DNA of 64,000 nucleotides from Branchiostoma belcheri (Eukaryota > Chordata > Leptocardii > Amphioxiformes > Branchiostomatidae), in NCBI RefSeq assembly GCF_001625305.1, contig NW_017804243.1, forward strand, positions 1,922,089 to 1,986,088, in the 5' to 3' direction. Under the pieces are notes generated by a model that made no database searches, was not told where the DNA came from, and saw nothing but the letters and a program-made list of their open reading frames with translations. Position numbers and translations under genes: made by a program. Numbering within the stretch: position 1 is the stretch's first letter; each line of letters begins with the position of its first letter. Positions 44,290 to 57,981 of the stretch are shown in pieces.

Positions 44290-45090
44290 GGCCAGTTTTT
44301 CATTCCTGACATCTGCTTGGTTTTCCTTCATATGGCGATATATCCGTCACCCAACGTGATACTAGTACTCAGCGCAAAACTGTTACATGACACTTTCAGT
44401 GGGCACCGTTCAAAGTCCGTTTTCACTGCCTCAACCCAACTTTATGAAGAAGTATAACTTTCAGTTTTCTTTCAATGGTATCTTGGTTACAGCTGTTCGT
44501 ATCTAATGACAATTTTATATATGTGAAACAACCTTCAATCAAGTTCCATACACCGTTCGCCTTATATGATTTCGCCTAACTACTTGATCTAAAACGTTTA
44601 CATCTAAAAGGAAAATGCACTCAATAAATGATCCAAGTCACAGACAAAATTGTTTTTGCGAGCATATATTTATCTTGATATAATTTGCTTCGGTGCTAAC
44701 ATAGATTAATCTATATTCATATACAATACAGGGGTTGGCAGAATGTTTTTAGGGTAACATCATGAAGTATATGGTAAAAAAAATAATAAAACGGGACAAA
44801 CCACTGTGACATGACTGATGGGGGTGTGAAGTCGGACGCCCCTCTATCTCATTTGCACCCTTCTGTACTATAAGTCATTTTCACAGCACGTATCATTGTA
44901 CAATTCTACCTTTGCATTCGTTGTTTTCATACACAAAATCCGTTGTGATCAGTTTGACCATGTTGACAGTCCTCCAATTGGCGGGATATCGACTATACAC
45001 GGCACAGATGACAGTAGTTGTTGCTATTGGAGTATCTTGATATATCATTAGCTTTCCCGTTAATTTTCTAGTCCCTGGCCCAACACCAAG
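44290..45090. other. Intergenic, no feature recognised
   Basis: Region beyond the SNAP25-B stop in its transcription direction; its 3' UTR must extend into it, but no clear polyadenylation signal could be chosen. No gene or named repeat is visible. Confidence 0.4.
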
Positions 45091-45091
45091 C

Positions 45092-45330
45092 CACTGCTCA
45101 AAATCCTGTCTTTCTACACACCTTAAAGCGTACGTAAAGGTTATTCCAATCGAATGGGAAGAGAAAAACCTTTACGCACACTTTAAGGTGTGCTTAAAGA
45201 TAGAATTACACTGCTCAAAATCCTATCTTTAAGCACACCTTAAAGCGTGCGTAAAGGTTTTCATTTTTCCACTTGGCTAGGAAGGAACAAAAAATTTACG
45301 CACGCTTTAAGGTGTGCTTAAAGATAGAGA
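45092..45330. mobile_element. Two adjacent foldback MITEs (CACTG type)
   Basis: Each half has an arm such as CTATCTTTAAGCACACCTTA AAGCGTGCGTAAAGG and its complement CCTTTACGCACNCTTTAAGG TGTGCTTAAAGATAG, giving near-perfect hairpins at about 45,106-45,203 and 45,223-45,328. Both begin CACTGCTCAAAATCC (45,092 and 45,209), so the unit looks tandemly duplicated. Located just 3' of the SNAP25-B stop codon at 45,511. Confidence 0.85.
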
Positions 45331-45510
45331 ATTTCACAGAGTGAAGACATTCAGTCGGAACTCGCACACTTTGGTATATGACAATTGACCGTCTAAACGT
45401 AAGTAGAAATATGTCCGTAGCTATCTACGATGCTAGAAGTCTCCGTACCGTATCCTCACTGACTACCCACCCTAGATATACCCTGTCGCCAGCCGCCGCT
45501 GGAACGTGTT

Positions 45511-48500
45511 TTACTTCGCCTTGACCAGGGCTCGCTTCGTTCTCTTATCGGCATCCTCAATGCGATTCTTGTTAATTACCGCCTGAAATATCAACATTTA
45601 CACAGTGAAGTTTTGAAGCTTTGGACAAACACTAACAGCGGCTATTCTGTATTTTTTTTACTAGGTACAACAACGTCGACACAGACTAGAACACTTGGTC
45701 TACACACACACGTAACTATGTAGTCTATATAGCTATACAAATCCTTGTATCATACACAGCAAGAATCATCTCCCTTCAAACAACATTGGCTTTACAATCG
45801 ATGATACAATTCTTCCCTTCTTCTTCTTCTAAGTTTTTTTTGCATATCTTTTTTATCTCCTTTTCCCCCATTTATCTAGTTTATTATTATTATTATTATT
45901 ATTAATACATCCTTGCTCCTCGCATCCTCGCCGTAAAATTATTTTCCCCTTTGTCAAATGGTACAAACACTGCGTAGGAAACGGTAAGACTATGCGTTGC
46001 AGAGGAGTTCATATTCCCAATTTTGTGTGAAACAAAACTCCCGCGGTTGATTTGGTCCTACGGTTCTGTTGCTTTCACAGTTACAGATCTGGCTTCGCAC
46101 GGAAGACGGAGGAGCATGGATTATCTTGATTATCAGTTTTTTTTGTTTATTATTGCAGATTAATAACATGACTAGCATGTTATATACGGAAAAGCGTTGT
46201 TGATCACACGAGGCCCCATTGGTCATCATGCAAGCGTTTTTATGCGATAGAAATACGTACTCCGGAACACCTAAGAAGTAGCGACCACACAACATGAAGG
46301 TACAACATAAACGCCGACACATAGACAGTTGACGAAAAGAGAGGTGTGCACAACATTGCGGGGCCTGTTCTAGTCCTTGGCCAGGAGTTTGGTCGCCCGT
46401 TGGTTTGCGCTTTTCACACGCATCTCGTTGTAATCGGACTGGAGGACAAGCGTTCAAGAGAGGGAGATAGAGACACACGTAATTACACGAAATAAACCAC
46501 TTTTACAACGACATTCTATAACGTTACACAACACAGTCACTGTTTTACATCTAATCTTTAAGCATTCCTTAAAGTGTGCGTAAAGGTTCCATTTCTAGAA
46601 TGGACACAAGAAAATTGTCACTCAAGCAACTGGATAGATATATGAAATTGCTTGCGCAACAATTTTATTGTGTATCTCATTACCTGGATGTATAACCTTC
46701 ATCGAAAAAGAAACAGAACCTTTACACATGCTTTAAGGTGTGCTCAAAGATAGACTTTCTCGCAGTGAGTACAAGTGGACGTATACATGTACTAACATAT
46801 CACATATCATGACAAGACAATGGTTGTGGTGACCATGGCATCTTCGGCAAGCGTCGTGCACACAGCTAGCTACATGTACGTACAACCAGTACAACACCAG
46901 CAGGCGGCATGCGAAGCATCACACAACAACAACAACAACAATACATCGACGTGCATATACAACATTGACAGGACGGTAGCCTCGGACACCAGGCATTTGT
47001 CGAGCCTAGGCGACAAGCAAGGCCTCCTTCTCGAGGCCTGTGCTAGACTAACGCCTGGCGTGCGAGGTTATAAAATTAGGGGCACGGAGTAACCAAACAT
47101 GCATTAAAACTCGCATGAACCACCACCGCCTCATGTGCGTTGTGGGGTAAGCGATGTGATGTGGTATAAATGAATGGTTTAGTCGCCCACTCATATTGTG
47201 AATGATTTAGGTTCGTCATTATTCGATTTATGTGGCTGCATATTAAACGTTGTCAAAAGGCACTTGGGGAGGAACATGATAGGTTCACCCGGTGAACAGA
47301 TCAAATTCTGTCCCAAGTACCGATTGGCTGCTGTCTGAATAAATGTCTTGAGCCCGTTGGGGTTTGGTTACACGGTATGCATCTCGTGAGTCTTGACGCG
47401 GTATGCCTATCTCTCATTGGTCAAATGACTAATTGCCGTGCTATCATTGGTTGAACTGCTAATTGGATCTCAGGACAGGCCCTCTCGCGGGTCAGATCGT
47501 AATTGGCCGTAGGTACTTTAACTTGGGATTACAGGGGATTTTCGTTGTCAGCAAAGGATCGAATCGGAGTGGTGACCTTACGGTCCCTCGCCGAAGGTTT
47601 GGCACCTAAGATTGGCACACTGTGACACAAATTGCTCGGGGAATATCGATTTATCAATATCTCCTACACCACTTAATGGGAAATTTCACATACGAGATGT
47701 ACTCGGCTTTTCCAATTAAAAAGAGGTGGTCATGGTTTTAGGTTGACCTAATTTCGTTTTCAGCTCTAGATCTTTTACAATCTTGATAAACCCAAAGAAA
47801 CAGCTATATATTACTTCATACAATGTCCATTGTATATCGACGAACCACTGGGTATGTTATCGTATCCTGCCGTATGACATGGACAACGCCACTTACAACA
47901 CTCAGGGGTAACTACTTTTTTTACTTTTTTATATTTTCAACTGTAAAATATTTTTTTGTGGTTTTCAACTTTATTTTGCATATAGGTCGTTTTAATTGAT
48001 TGTTTTCGATTTGACTTTATTTTGGTTGATTTGGAAATGTCCGGAAGCCTGACTATCAATAAGTTTTATTTTTTGACTCTGTATGGTTATTCTTTTATTT
48101 GATAATTTGGTTTTGTAAGATTTGTGATGTAACTCACTATTAGTCTGTGTTTAACTTTTTAGACCCTCTAGCAAATCAGCACTGTGCTAGGGCCACCCGG
48201 ATCTCTTTAATTAAGATTAAATAACTAAATAAATATGCTCAAAATCCCATCTTTAAGCATACTTTGAGCGCGAGTTAAGGTTCTATTTTTCCACTGGAAT
48301 TAAGGACCTTTACGTGTGCCTTAAAGTGTGCTTAAAGATAGAGTTTCATGCAGTGTAAAATTCATTATTTTATGACCAACAAAGGACATGTAAAGGATTC
48401 CCTTTTCACTGACAAGTAAATGAAATACCGGATGAAATTTATTACTTTCATTATCATTTCTCAAATGTCGGTAGAATATCCCAGACAAGCTATGAAGGCT

Positions 48501-50944
48501 TTTTGTCTCCCCCCCCCCGCATATCCTCGTTTATTATGCTGATACTACTCTCTTTTGTTATGTTCATACTAATTCTACTACATGCTCATTTTACTACATG
48601 CTCATTTGTTTACTATTTATTTGCAAAATAAAACAAAGAAACAAACGTCGATGAAGTGATGACTGTGGGGGTGGAATGAGGAACGTTATTAGGTTGGTTC
48701 TGTCCTTGGTACTGACCTTAGACTTGATCCTGTCGATCTGGCGGTTCTGGCCCTCGATCTCAGTCCCCATGTCCACGGCCATGTGCTTCAGGTTCCCGAT
48801 CAGGCTGTTGACCTGGCCCAGGTTCTCATTCATCTCGTCTTCCCGTGCGTCGTCCTTGTTGACTCTGGGGAAAATCACAAGTAGAATGTTGACGTACGTA
48901 TACTAAGCATATTATAGATAAAACTACTTTCGCCTAGACGATTCTGCTTTAGGAAGCGTTTTTATGTATATTAGCACGATAACTCATGAAGCTCTGGCTG
49001 GATTGTCCTGACATTTTGTATGTCGTTAGGTTTTGGTCTATCAAAACCTAGTGATTAATCAGACTTGGGACCCCCGGTGGCTTTCCTTGGTACTGAAACA
49101 AAACGTCCGTGTTTGATACCCCGTGTTCTTGACATGCTAGGGTGACGATTGTGAATATTTCGGATAGCAATTATGAAGGTATGGTTAGTATGATCAGAGA
49201 CATAACCAACGCATGTGATTACTTTGGAGATTTGCCTCATTATGTTTTACATACAGATACTGTACAACCATGTTTGAGGCGTCTAATAGGATAGCATTGG
49301 CTGGGCGTCTCTGACGCTAGACACTGATAAGATTTCAGTTAGTATCTTCACAGATGTCATGCAAATCTTGAAACTAGTGCAGAGTTCAACACAGATTGAT
49401 TCTAGATTATGTCCCGATTATGTCCCGAGTTACTGAATCGGCTTTATAAACATGCTGGTTATGTTATGTCCAGTATAAAATGGGTTGCTGAAAAGTCTGT
49501 ATAAACATGCTGGGTTATGCCCAGTGTAAAAAATGGGTTGCTGAATCGGTAGTTAGAAACCTCATGATGAAGTCTCCGGACAGTTGGACGGTCTGGCTGG
49601 GGTCGTCCATGCGCACGGGCTGGCTGTTTACTACCTGCCCGTCCTCGTTAGCCTTCCACGGGTTCTCACTCTCCTGCTCTTTGTCAAAGTCCTTGGTTCT
49701 GCAGAAAACAACAAATGCGTTGACTTTTTTTGTACCTTATTGACTGTCTGTCTGTTTGTTTGTTTGCTTGTATGTTTGTTTATTTGCTTGTGTGTCTGTT
49801 TGTCTGTTTTCTTATATGTCTGCTTGCTTCTTTCTTGTTTGCTTGAATATCTGTATTTTTGTTTTGTTCATTTTGTTCATTGTGTAGGGAAATGGTGTAA
49901 CTGTAGACTGACAGGAAGATCGAATTGGGGGGACAAAAATGCTTCACGGAGGCGTGGAATCTTCAATTTCTTGTTGCAATCAGTATCAGATGCAATAAAT
50001 ATATGCACAACGATGATTTAGTAGTATATGTAGCAAAAAATTGACAAATTACATGTCTGCGTGACGACATACTGAGAGTTCTATTGATATAAATTTGACC
50101 CAAAATTTTCCATGCCTATATTTTGCCGCAAAAAAAGAACAAACTCACTGGTGTTCTCAAGTACATTATAATGTCCTCGCTGTTATCAAATTACTTTGGT
50201 GCACACGTATTAAGGTTAAAGAGATACTAGCCCCCAGAACACGGCCAGTATCATAACGGCCAATGCCCGTCTTGAAAGTAAACCCACATCTTCTTACCTA
50301 TTCCAAGGAAGCACACAGAGTCCGCAGCACTTTTCCAAGTCTTTCAGAGCGCCTTCAGCAATTTTCATGTCCTTGTTGATCTGGTCCAGTCCTTCTTCGA
50401 TCTTTTCCAATTGTTCTGTCCAGAGAAAATAATGCAGGTGGCTTTTTATCATAACTCTAACCTGATATTTGTTCATGTATAGGACAAATATGTAAGGGTA
50501 AAGAGTACAATCGCCGATTCTACTCGTAGAGATCTCGATCAACAGAAACTCTGATCGGGATCTTTTCCGATTGTTCCGGTAGAGATCCCTATTGGATCAT
50601 GGAGTCTAGAAATTTGATAAGATATTCGCTTAAAAGACAGTGAGACAGTGATATCGCCCCAAACAGGTATCTCTTACCTCCTTGTTCATCAAGTGCGACC
50701 AGGGTCTTGATTCCTTCTTCTTTCCCCTGGAGGAATAAAAATTGTCAGACGTCTGATAACTACTGCAGTAAAGATAGCTCTATGTTCCATTACCAAAGAT
50801 TCGTCATTTGGACACCAGGGTCAGAAATTTTGACCTGACAGTTTTTGTTTGACTGTTGTGATGCGCAAATGGTCAGGGGTTCTCGTTTTCGTTTTTCGAG
50901 TTTAATATCGTCCTGAACAACATACACACATACATACATACATA

Positions 50945-50997
<53 letters not shown>

Positions 50998-53900
50998 ACA
51001 CACACACACACACACATGTACATACATACATACATACATACATACATACATACATACATACATACATACATACATACATACATACATACACACATTTTGC
51101 ATACACAAAACCACTTCCAAAAACATAACGTTAACTTTCCTGGCTGTCAGTGTACATTCATGGTCACGATGTTTTTTGCTTTATTTTTCCATTGTTTGTC
51201 TACCCTTTACAATAGGCTCCGTGTTTAGTCATGGACTGGCGTTCATTCTCCTAGCGCGGTGAAATAAATTATGATACAGTATTATCCTACGCACCTAACT
51301 ATACATCTCCCAATTCTCCGCCTGTATTGCCCTTTTAAGGCATCCACTAAACTCCCGAAGAAATACATAACCACATAACAAAGTAAATAGGAAAACAATG
51401 GCGCTCCACGCAGATGTCTAGACCGGTACCTAGCGGAGAGACCTTGTACGGCGCCCTGGCCATGGCCATAGAATCGAGTAATGAGAAGCGAGCAATTCTG
51501 ACCGGCCTTTGAAGGATGGGCCCCTCAGGAAATAATGCAGCCGGATCGATGGACCGGGCGGAGAGATTCACCATAGCCCAGGCTGGGCCTTTAGATCATA
51601 GCTGACTATCAAGGGCTGGAAATACCACCTGTATATGCAGGTTACTATAGGTAAAATTGGAGCTGTGCAGGTATTTCTGATGTGTACCTGCACCTAACCT
51701 GCACTGGTCCATGTACTGGGTATATGCAGGTTAGTGCAGGTAAAATTGGAGACTGTGCAGGTATTTCTGATGTGTACCTGCACCTAACCTGCACTGGTCC
51801 ATGTACTGGGTATATGCAGGTTAGTGCAGGTAAAATTGGAGCTGTGCAGGTATTTCTGATGTGTACCTGCACCTAACCTGCACTGGTCCATGTACTGGGT
51901 ATATGCAGGTTAGTGCAGGTAAAATTGGAGCTGTGCAGGTATTTCTGATTTCTAACTGCACCTAACCTGCACTGGCCCATGTATTTTGCTTTCATATACA
52001 CATTGTAGCTGTATGTGGATTCTTATTTGCTCTATTGACTGATATTTCATACATCGTATATGAAGTATAAAAGACATAATGGCAATAGTTTCTGAACAGT
52101 TTATAGTATGATCTATGCTTCCTAAATTCTGAGTGGTGCAGGTAAAATGTGTCTGGTGCAGGTAATTTTCAATGTTGCCTGCACCAGTGCTGGTGTTCAG
52201 AAAAAAATATTTCGAGCCCTGAATACAGAGACGATACCTCATAACCGATAATCTACCTGCCTTTACAACACACTGATAACGACTCCGTGATATCTATGCC
52301 AGGCGCATCAACCAGGGAAGGTCACGGTTAAATATTGATTTGCTAAGGCATGTCTGTATTCTACTCGAATTATGCATATGTAAAATCAATGAATGACTGC
52401 CTGTGTGATATCTGTCGTCAAAATACATCACATATCCACACAATGTTGTTTTTGGTACTGATTAAAAGTTAAAAAAATAAGCTGCTTTACTCCACTCATT
52501 CTGTGCTGATAGGAGACTGCATATGCAGATTTTGTATTCCTTGAATGTCGATTAGCAACACGTTAATGATTTTTGGTTATGCACACTTGCCAACGTCTTT
52601 TTCTCATGGCCGTAATAATTGTATCCCTGTAAGTGTATCCCTAATAATTGTATTATTCTTACACTCGTCCATTTCATCTTTTCACACAATCTCTTGCACT
52701 TGAAATTACGTGTTACCCGCCATAAACTTCAAGACAAATCTGCAGAAAAATGTTTCAAAATGTACCATGCTAATTTATGTTACTGCATTATTTCATAAAT
52801 GATTTATTTCCATTTGAGGCAACCCAGCACTCATAAACACATATTTTCTTTCAACCTGGTCTGGAAAGGCCCCCTTTCCACTACATAGGGATCACTGAGT
52901 GACCGTTAAAACCACCGCCAAAATTGAATTTATGTGACCTTTAAGCTTAATTTTATTATTCTATTACAAGGTGCATGGCGCAAACGTATGATTTAAAAGA
53001 CAACGAGATAGCTCTTTGTCCACGAAATTCGTTGAACGATTTGTCAAATACCAAGACAAATACATTTTAGTCGAATAGCAGTCGCAGCATCTAGTGTAAT
53101 GAAGGTGTAAACGATGTTCAACAAAACCCTAAAATGGCCCCATAACCTAAACGTGGAAGATGGAGGCTCTGAGTGGGGGTTTTGGGATCATGGCAGCTCG
53201 GTGGGCGGGGCCCGCAAGAGGGCGCTTTCAAACCCCATCACAAATGTAACCCTCTCTGAACGCGAGAAAATTGTATATTGCATAATTCATTCCCATAAAT
53301 ATGGCTAACTGTGGTTCAAAAACCGATAGAGACACTGTCAACACATTTTCATGGCTATAGCTTTTAGTCTTGTCTTATTGTATGGATAAAAAAAATGGGA
53401 TGTTTTCAGACAGAGTTGTCTAGAAGAACAAGTGGCGTTGTTGTGCTGTCTATGAGGTTGAGTTTGACGCTTTTCAGCCAGCCTTCAGGCAGTGGATCAG
53501 CGCAAAGACCGAGACAATCCCTCTGGCCGCCCGCCGGTGTATAAATCGATATCGGGATAGAATCACGGAGGCCCACTGAGACATTCGACCTGAAAATTAC
53601 CGTAATCCTTCAGCAGATTTACTGGTGCACATCCCCATTCATTTTTCATCATAATGCAGACGACCGCAGGGGAAGATTTTGACTCAGTAAAAGGTCGTCT
53701 GCGAAATATGCTCAAAATCATCAGGTAAAAAGGCGGGAAAAGCACAGCCGGTTCAAACAGGATTCTCTGATAAAAAAATCTTAAATTTTGCTCAGATTTT
53801 GACTCAGTAAAGGTCGTCTGTGAAATGTGTTCAAAATCATCAGGTAATAAATAAGGCGGGAAAAAGATCCGGTTCAAACAGGATTCTCTGATAACAAAAT

Positions 53901-56900
53901 CTTTAATTTTGCTCTCATTGATTTTTCGATTATGGAAATATATCGCTCAGGTAGGGGATAGGTTTAAACGTGAAACGTGTAATCTATCTGGCCAGAATGA
54001 ATGTAAATCGCCATGATATCGATAATGGGATCAATTTGTCACATTATAGACACGGCGAATTGTTGAGGGTCTTTCATAGTCATGCACTCAGTACTTCTTT
54101 TTTCATGCATGCAAATGTTTGTACTGTCTTCAGAGGCAACGGCGGGAAATTTCGTGTAGGGGGTGGGGTAGAGATTTTGGCTGAACAATTTCCCCCTATC
54201 GAGCAGCGAAGGTGCTTTGGACGATGGGGGTCAAGGGGCATGCTCCCTTAGAAAGAAATGAAATCTTAGCCCTCAGAAACGCCATTTTCTTTATTTTAGG
54301 AGGGGCCAATTTTGTTGGCACACAAAGCTAAGTTTATTCTCTTTATTAGAGTACGATTTCGCCCACGAACTTCTTCCACGAATACTTAGTTATCTTATTT
54401 TTAGTAAGGCAAACAAGGTTGCTTTCAATCTAAATAAGAGTTTCAGAATGCTTTATCTTGGACATGGGGAGGGGTGTCCTTTTCTGTTACGTTACAACTG
54501 TTTGGAGCTATTCTTGTTTGTATAATAGCGTCTGGAACCGCCAAGTGAAAACCCGGTAATGACCCAGCTAACGGTTCGAACAGACCCACATTTCGGACAT
54601 AAATTGGCTTCTGGCCCTGAGGCAAATTTAACATTCCTCTTCAAGCAGAGGTTTTGGCTTTGGGTTGTTTTTTTGGCGCGCTTTTTGGGCGTTTTTGTGG
54701 ATCTTTCTTTGCTGTATTGGTGTTATTTTCAGGTAGTGTATTGGATAATGACATGCCAATTTGATACAGTAACTGTCTTGCCAATTTGAGACTGTCTTGT
54801 AGCCACCAAATGATCTGTTGGAGATTCAACATAAATCTTCTCATACTAATAATGTTTATGAATATATGTTTTTGATTCACAATCCGTCCGAGGAATATTT
54901 TCTTTTATTCTGACAAAGAAGATTTTGCAGAGATTTGTAAGATGCAACTGGTAATTAAGATTATCGGCCAAAAAAAATTGTAATTAAAAAAAAGGGTCGA
55001 TTTGGTGTATTAATGTCCACCATCTTTGCTGCTGCATTATTTAGCACGCCAGAGAATCACCGGATCTACAGGCAGCTATGTTTGTATCTATACCACTATT
55101 AATGTTGTCTATTACCACGTGAGATTTTTGCACAATCCGGCCAAGCTTAAGTTTATTTTATTTTATTTTATTTTATTTTATTTTATTTTATTTTATTTTA
55201 TTTTATTTTATTTTATTTTATTTTATTTTATTTTATTTTATTTTATTTTGTTTTGTTTTGTTTTGTTTTGTTTTATTTTATTTTATTTTATTTTATTCTA
55301 TTCTATTCTATTCTATTTCATTCTATTTCATTCTATTTCATTCTATTTCATTTCATTTCATTTCATTCTATTTCATTCTATTTCATTCTATTTCATTCTA
55401 TTTCATTCTATTTCATTCTATTTCATTTCATTTCATTTCATTTCATTTCATTTCATTTCATTTCTATTTTATTTTATTTTATTTTATTTTATTTTATTTT
55501 ATTTTATTTTATTTTATTTTATTTTATTTTATTTTATTTTATTTTATTTTATTTTATTTTATTTTTACGAAGAAGGTTTTCTAAGGAGGTTTAAGTCAGT
55601 CTAAAAAAACTCATTGATCTACTATTATAGCCAGAAATGTATTTTTCAAAAAGTGTCAAATCATTATCGACAGAAATGTAATTTTGCAAAACAGTGTCAA
55701 TTTTGCGTATCAATGTCCACCCTCTTTGCTGCTAGATTAATATTTAGTAGGCATCTATGCTTGTATTTATACCGCTATTAATGTTGTCTATTACCGCCTG
55801 ATGGCCCTCACGGTTTCTGTATTGATCCCCGGGACAGATAGGCTTGTTTAGTGCCGATTACTTCCGCAAAACCCGCTATCCCAGGCCCATTGTTCCCTCA
55901 GTATGATGCACGGGGAAACCTTTATGTCATATTAGGGACATGAATCACTGTCCGCAAAATATCGACCTTCTTTGTGTCTCCTTTTAATAATGATATAACC
56001 TTCCCCTTGCTGCCTAGCCCTGTAAACAACGCAAATTTTATCTGCTGACAAAATTTTAAAAAGTAATTCAGCAGGGAGATGGCTAAACAAATGAGTAAAA
56101 AAATATTTACGAGTGCTATTATCATTATTAGAAGCTAGTCTTCCCCACTGGCAATGTTACAGCCAACATAATACATTTATGGTGAGGCCAGTTAATGCTG
56201 AGGTCAACCCGGGGCTAGGTCGAAGAAATTTGCGGGAACAAAAAGTGTGATATAAAAGATGATAAAATTGAAATAAATAGTCATAAGCACTATATGTGTA
56301 CATTCTTGATATTGTGTTTTTATCGTCCACGCAAACAGCCCGACAAATAAAACAATACAATGTGAAATAACTTATGTTAACGTCGCCACTGGACCTAATT
56401 ATTATTATCATTATTAAATAATAAATACAGCACAAGACAAAAACATCAAATAGGTAAGGTCCGATGTACAGGAACAGAATTAAACAATTAAGGTGATGTT
56501 ATCTGAATACAGTACAAATCAGTGAAGAAATCGCTTAATTTCGGATAAGTAGAACTGTGTGATAGCAAGAATTTGAGTTTGAGGCTCTGCTTTGGGAATG
56601 TGAGCTTCGGTTTTCCAGGTATATACCCCCAGTGGGCCTCCACAATCCCACGGTTTTCCCCACCGTTAATTAGCGGGCTGAGTTCCAGCCGCGAGCAGGC
56701 TCAGCAGCCCTCCCCTCCCGTTCTTCCCAGCGCCCGGTATCGACCCCATTGATCCGCCGGGTCCTTCTCACAACACGGGCGGCTTCAGGCGCACAATACG
56801 TGCACGGACTGGAACCGCAACGGCACCGAGTTGGTAGATTTGATTACGAGTGTGTAATGTGTGTGCTTAAACCTGTTCTGATGGACTCACAATGCAGTGC

Positions 56901-57707
56901 TCCTATGTGTCCATTAATATGCGGTAATTGTATTGTTGTAGCCTCGTCCAGGCTTCAGAAGCGGTTAAAAAGAGCAGAAATCGGCCACATATTGACAGAT
57001 TACATTAGCCTCTACCAGGTTTCAGAAAAAGGGTGAACGATCGGTTTTAGACTATGCGCGAGTAGATGTTAAAGTGAAGATAACAGATAGCCTAACGTTG
57101 ACAACTTAAAAGACACCGAAGAAAGAAAACGCCCTTTGTAATTACGCCTTAATTTGATTAATGAAGGGCAAAATAGGAATTGCAAGAATACGGGGCTTGC
57201 ATAATTGTGCCTTCCTACCACGTGGGAAATATGGGAGGTGGTCGGTGTTGGCATGATGAACGTAGTTCCAGAACCATCCTAAAGCCTCCTCATCCTGGTA
57301 TTACAGAGCCTCAAGGAAGTATCCAGAAGCTTAATGGACCTAATCTGACTGGAGGTAGATTATAAGAGTACAGGTGACACTTGGGCCGACCTTTAGTCAT
57401 ACCCAAAGTCTTACAGTACGGACTTTGCCGCTATCTACTCTCCTCAGCTGCCTGACAGTGAATATACGGGGGTGGGGGGAGTTAGTGTGCTCTTCCTGAA
57501 TGACGCAGTACTCTGGATTTTCTGCATTTTTCAGGGTAGGTAAAATTTTACCTTGCGTCATTTCTGTTATTTAGTGACGCACGTTTCGAAATTGAATTTT
57601 TATTGGCGTCACACACATTTGAAAACTGCTGAAGATTTAATATAGAACACACACAGACACTCACACACACACAAGCATACACACACACACACACACATAC
57701 ACACAAG

Positions 57708-57752
<45 letters not shown>

Positions 57753-57940
57753 ACACACACACACACGCACGCACACACATACACACAAGCACACACACAC
57801 ACATATACACACAAGCACACACACACACACACACATACACACACATACACAATTATATATATATATATAAAGAGAGAGGCACACAAACACAGACACATTC
57901 ACGCACACGTGCACGCGCTCACACAAAGAATAACAAACAA

Positions 57941-57981
<41 letters not shown>

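Noticed and set aside
45092..45330. CRISPR-like array from repeated arms
   Set aside because: The repeats are inverted arms of foldback elements in a eukaryotic intergenic region, with no regular spacers.
50790..51228. Cys/Val/Tyr and His/Thr/Tyr repeat open frames
   Set aside because: Translation of CA/CATA microsatellite on both strands.
54641..54789. Hydrophobic open frame [15 protein letters not shown]
   Set aside because: Short, no start context, no splice signals; T-rich intron DNA translates as hydrophobic residues.
55026..55604. 192-codon FILFY-repeat open frame and two overlapping ones
   Set aside because: Pure translation of the (TTTTA)n satellite.
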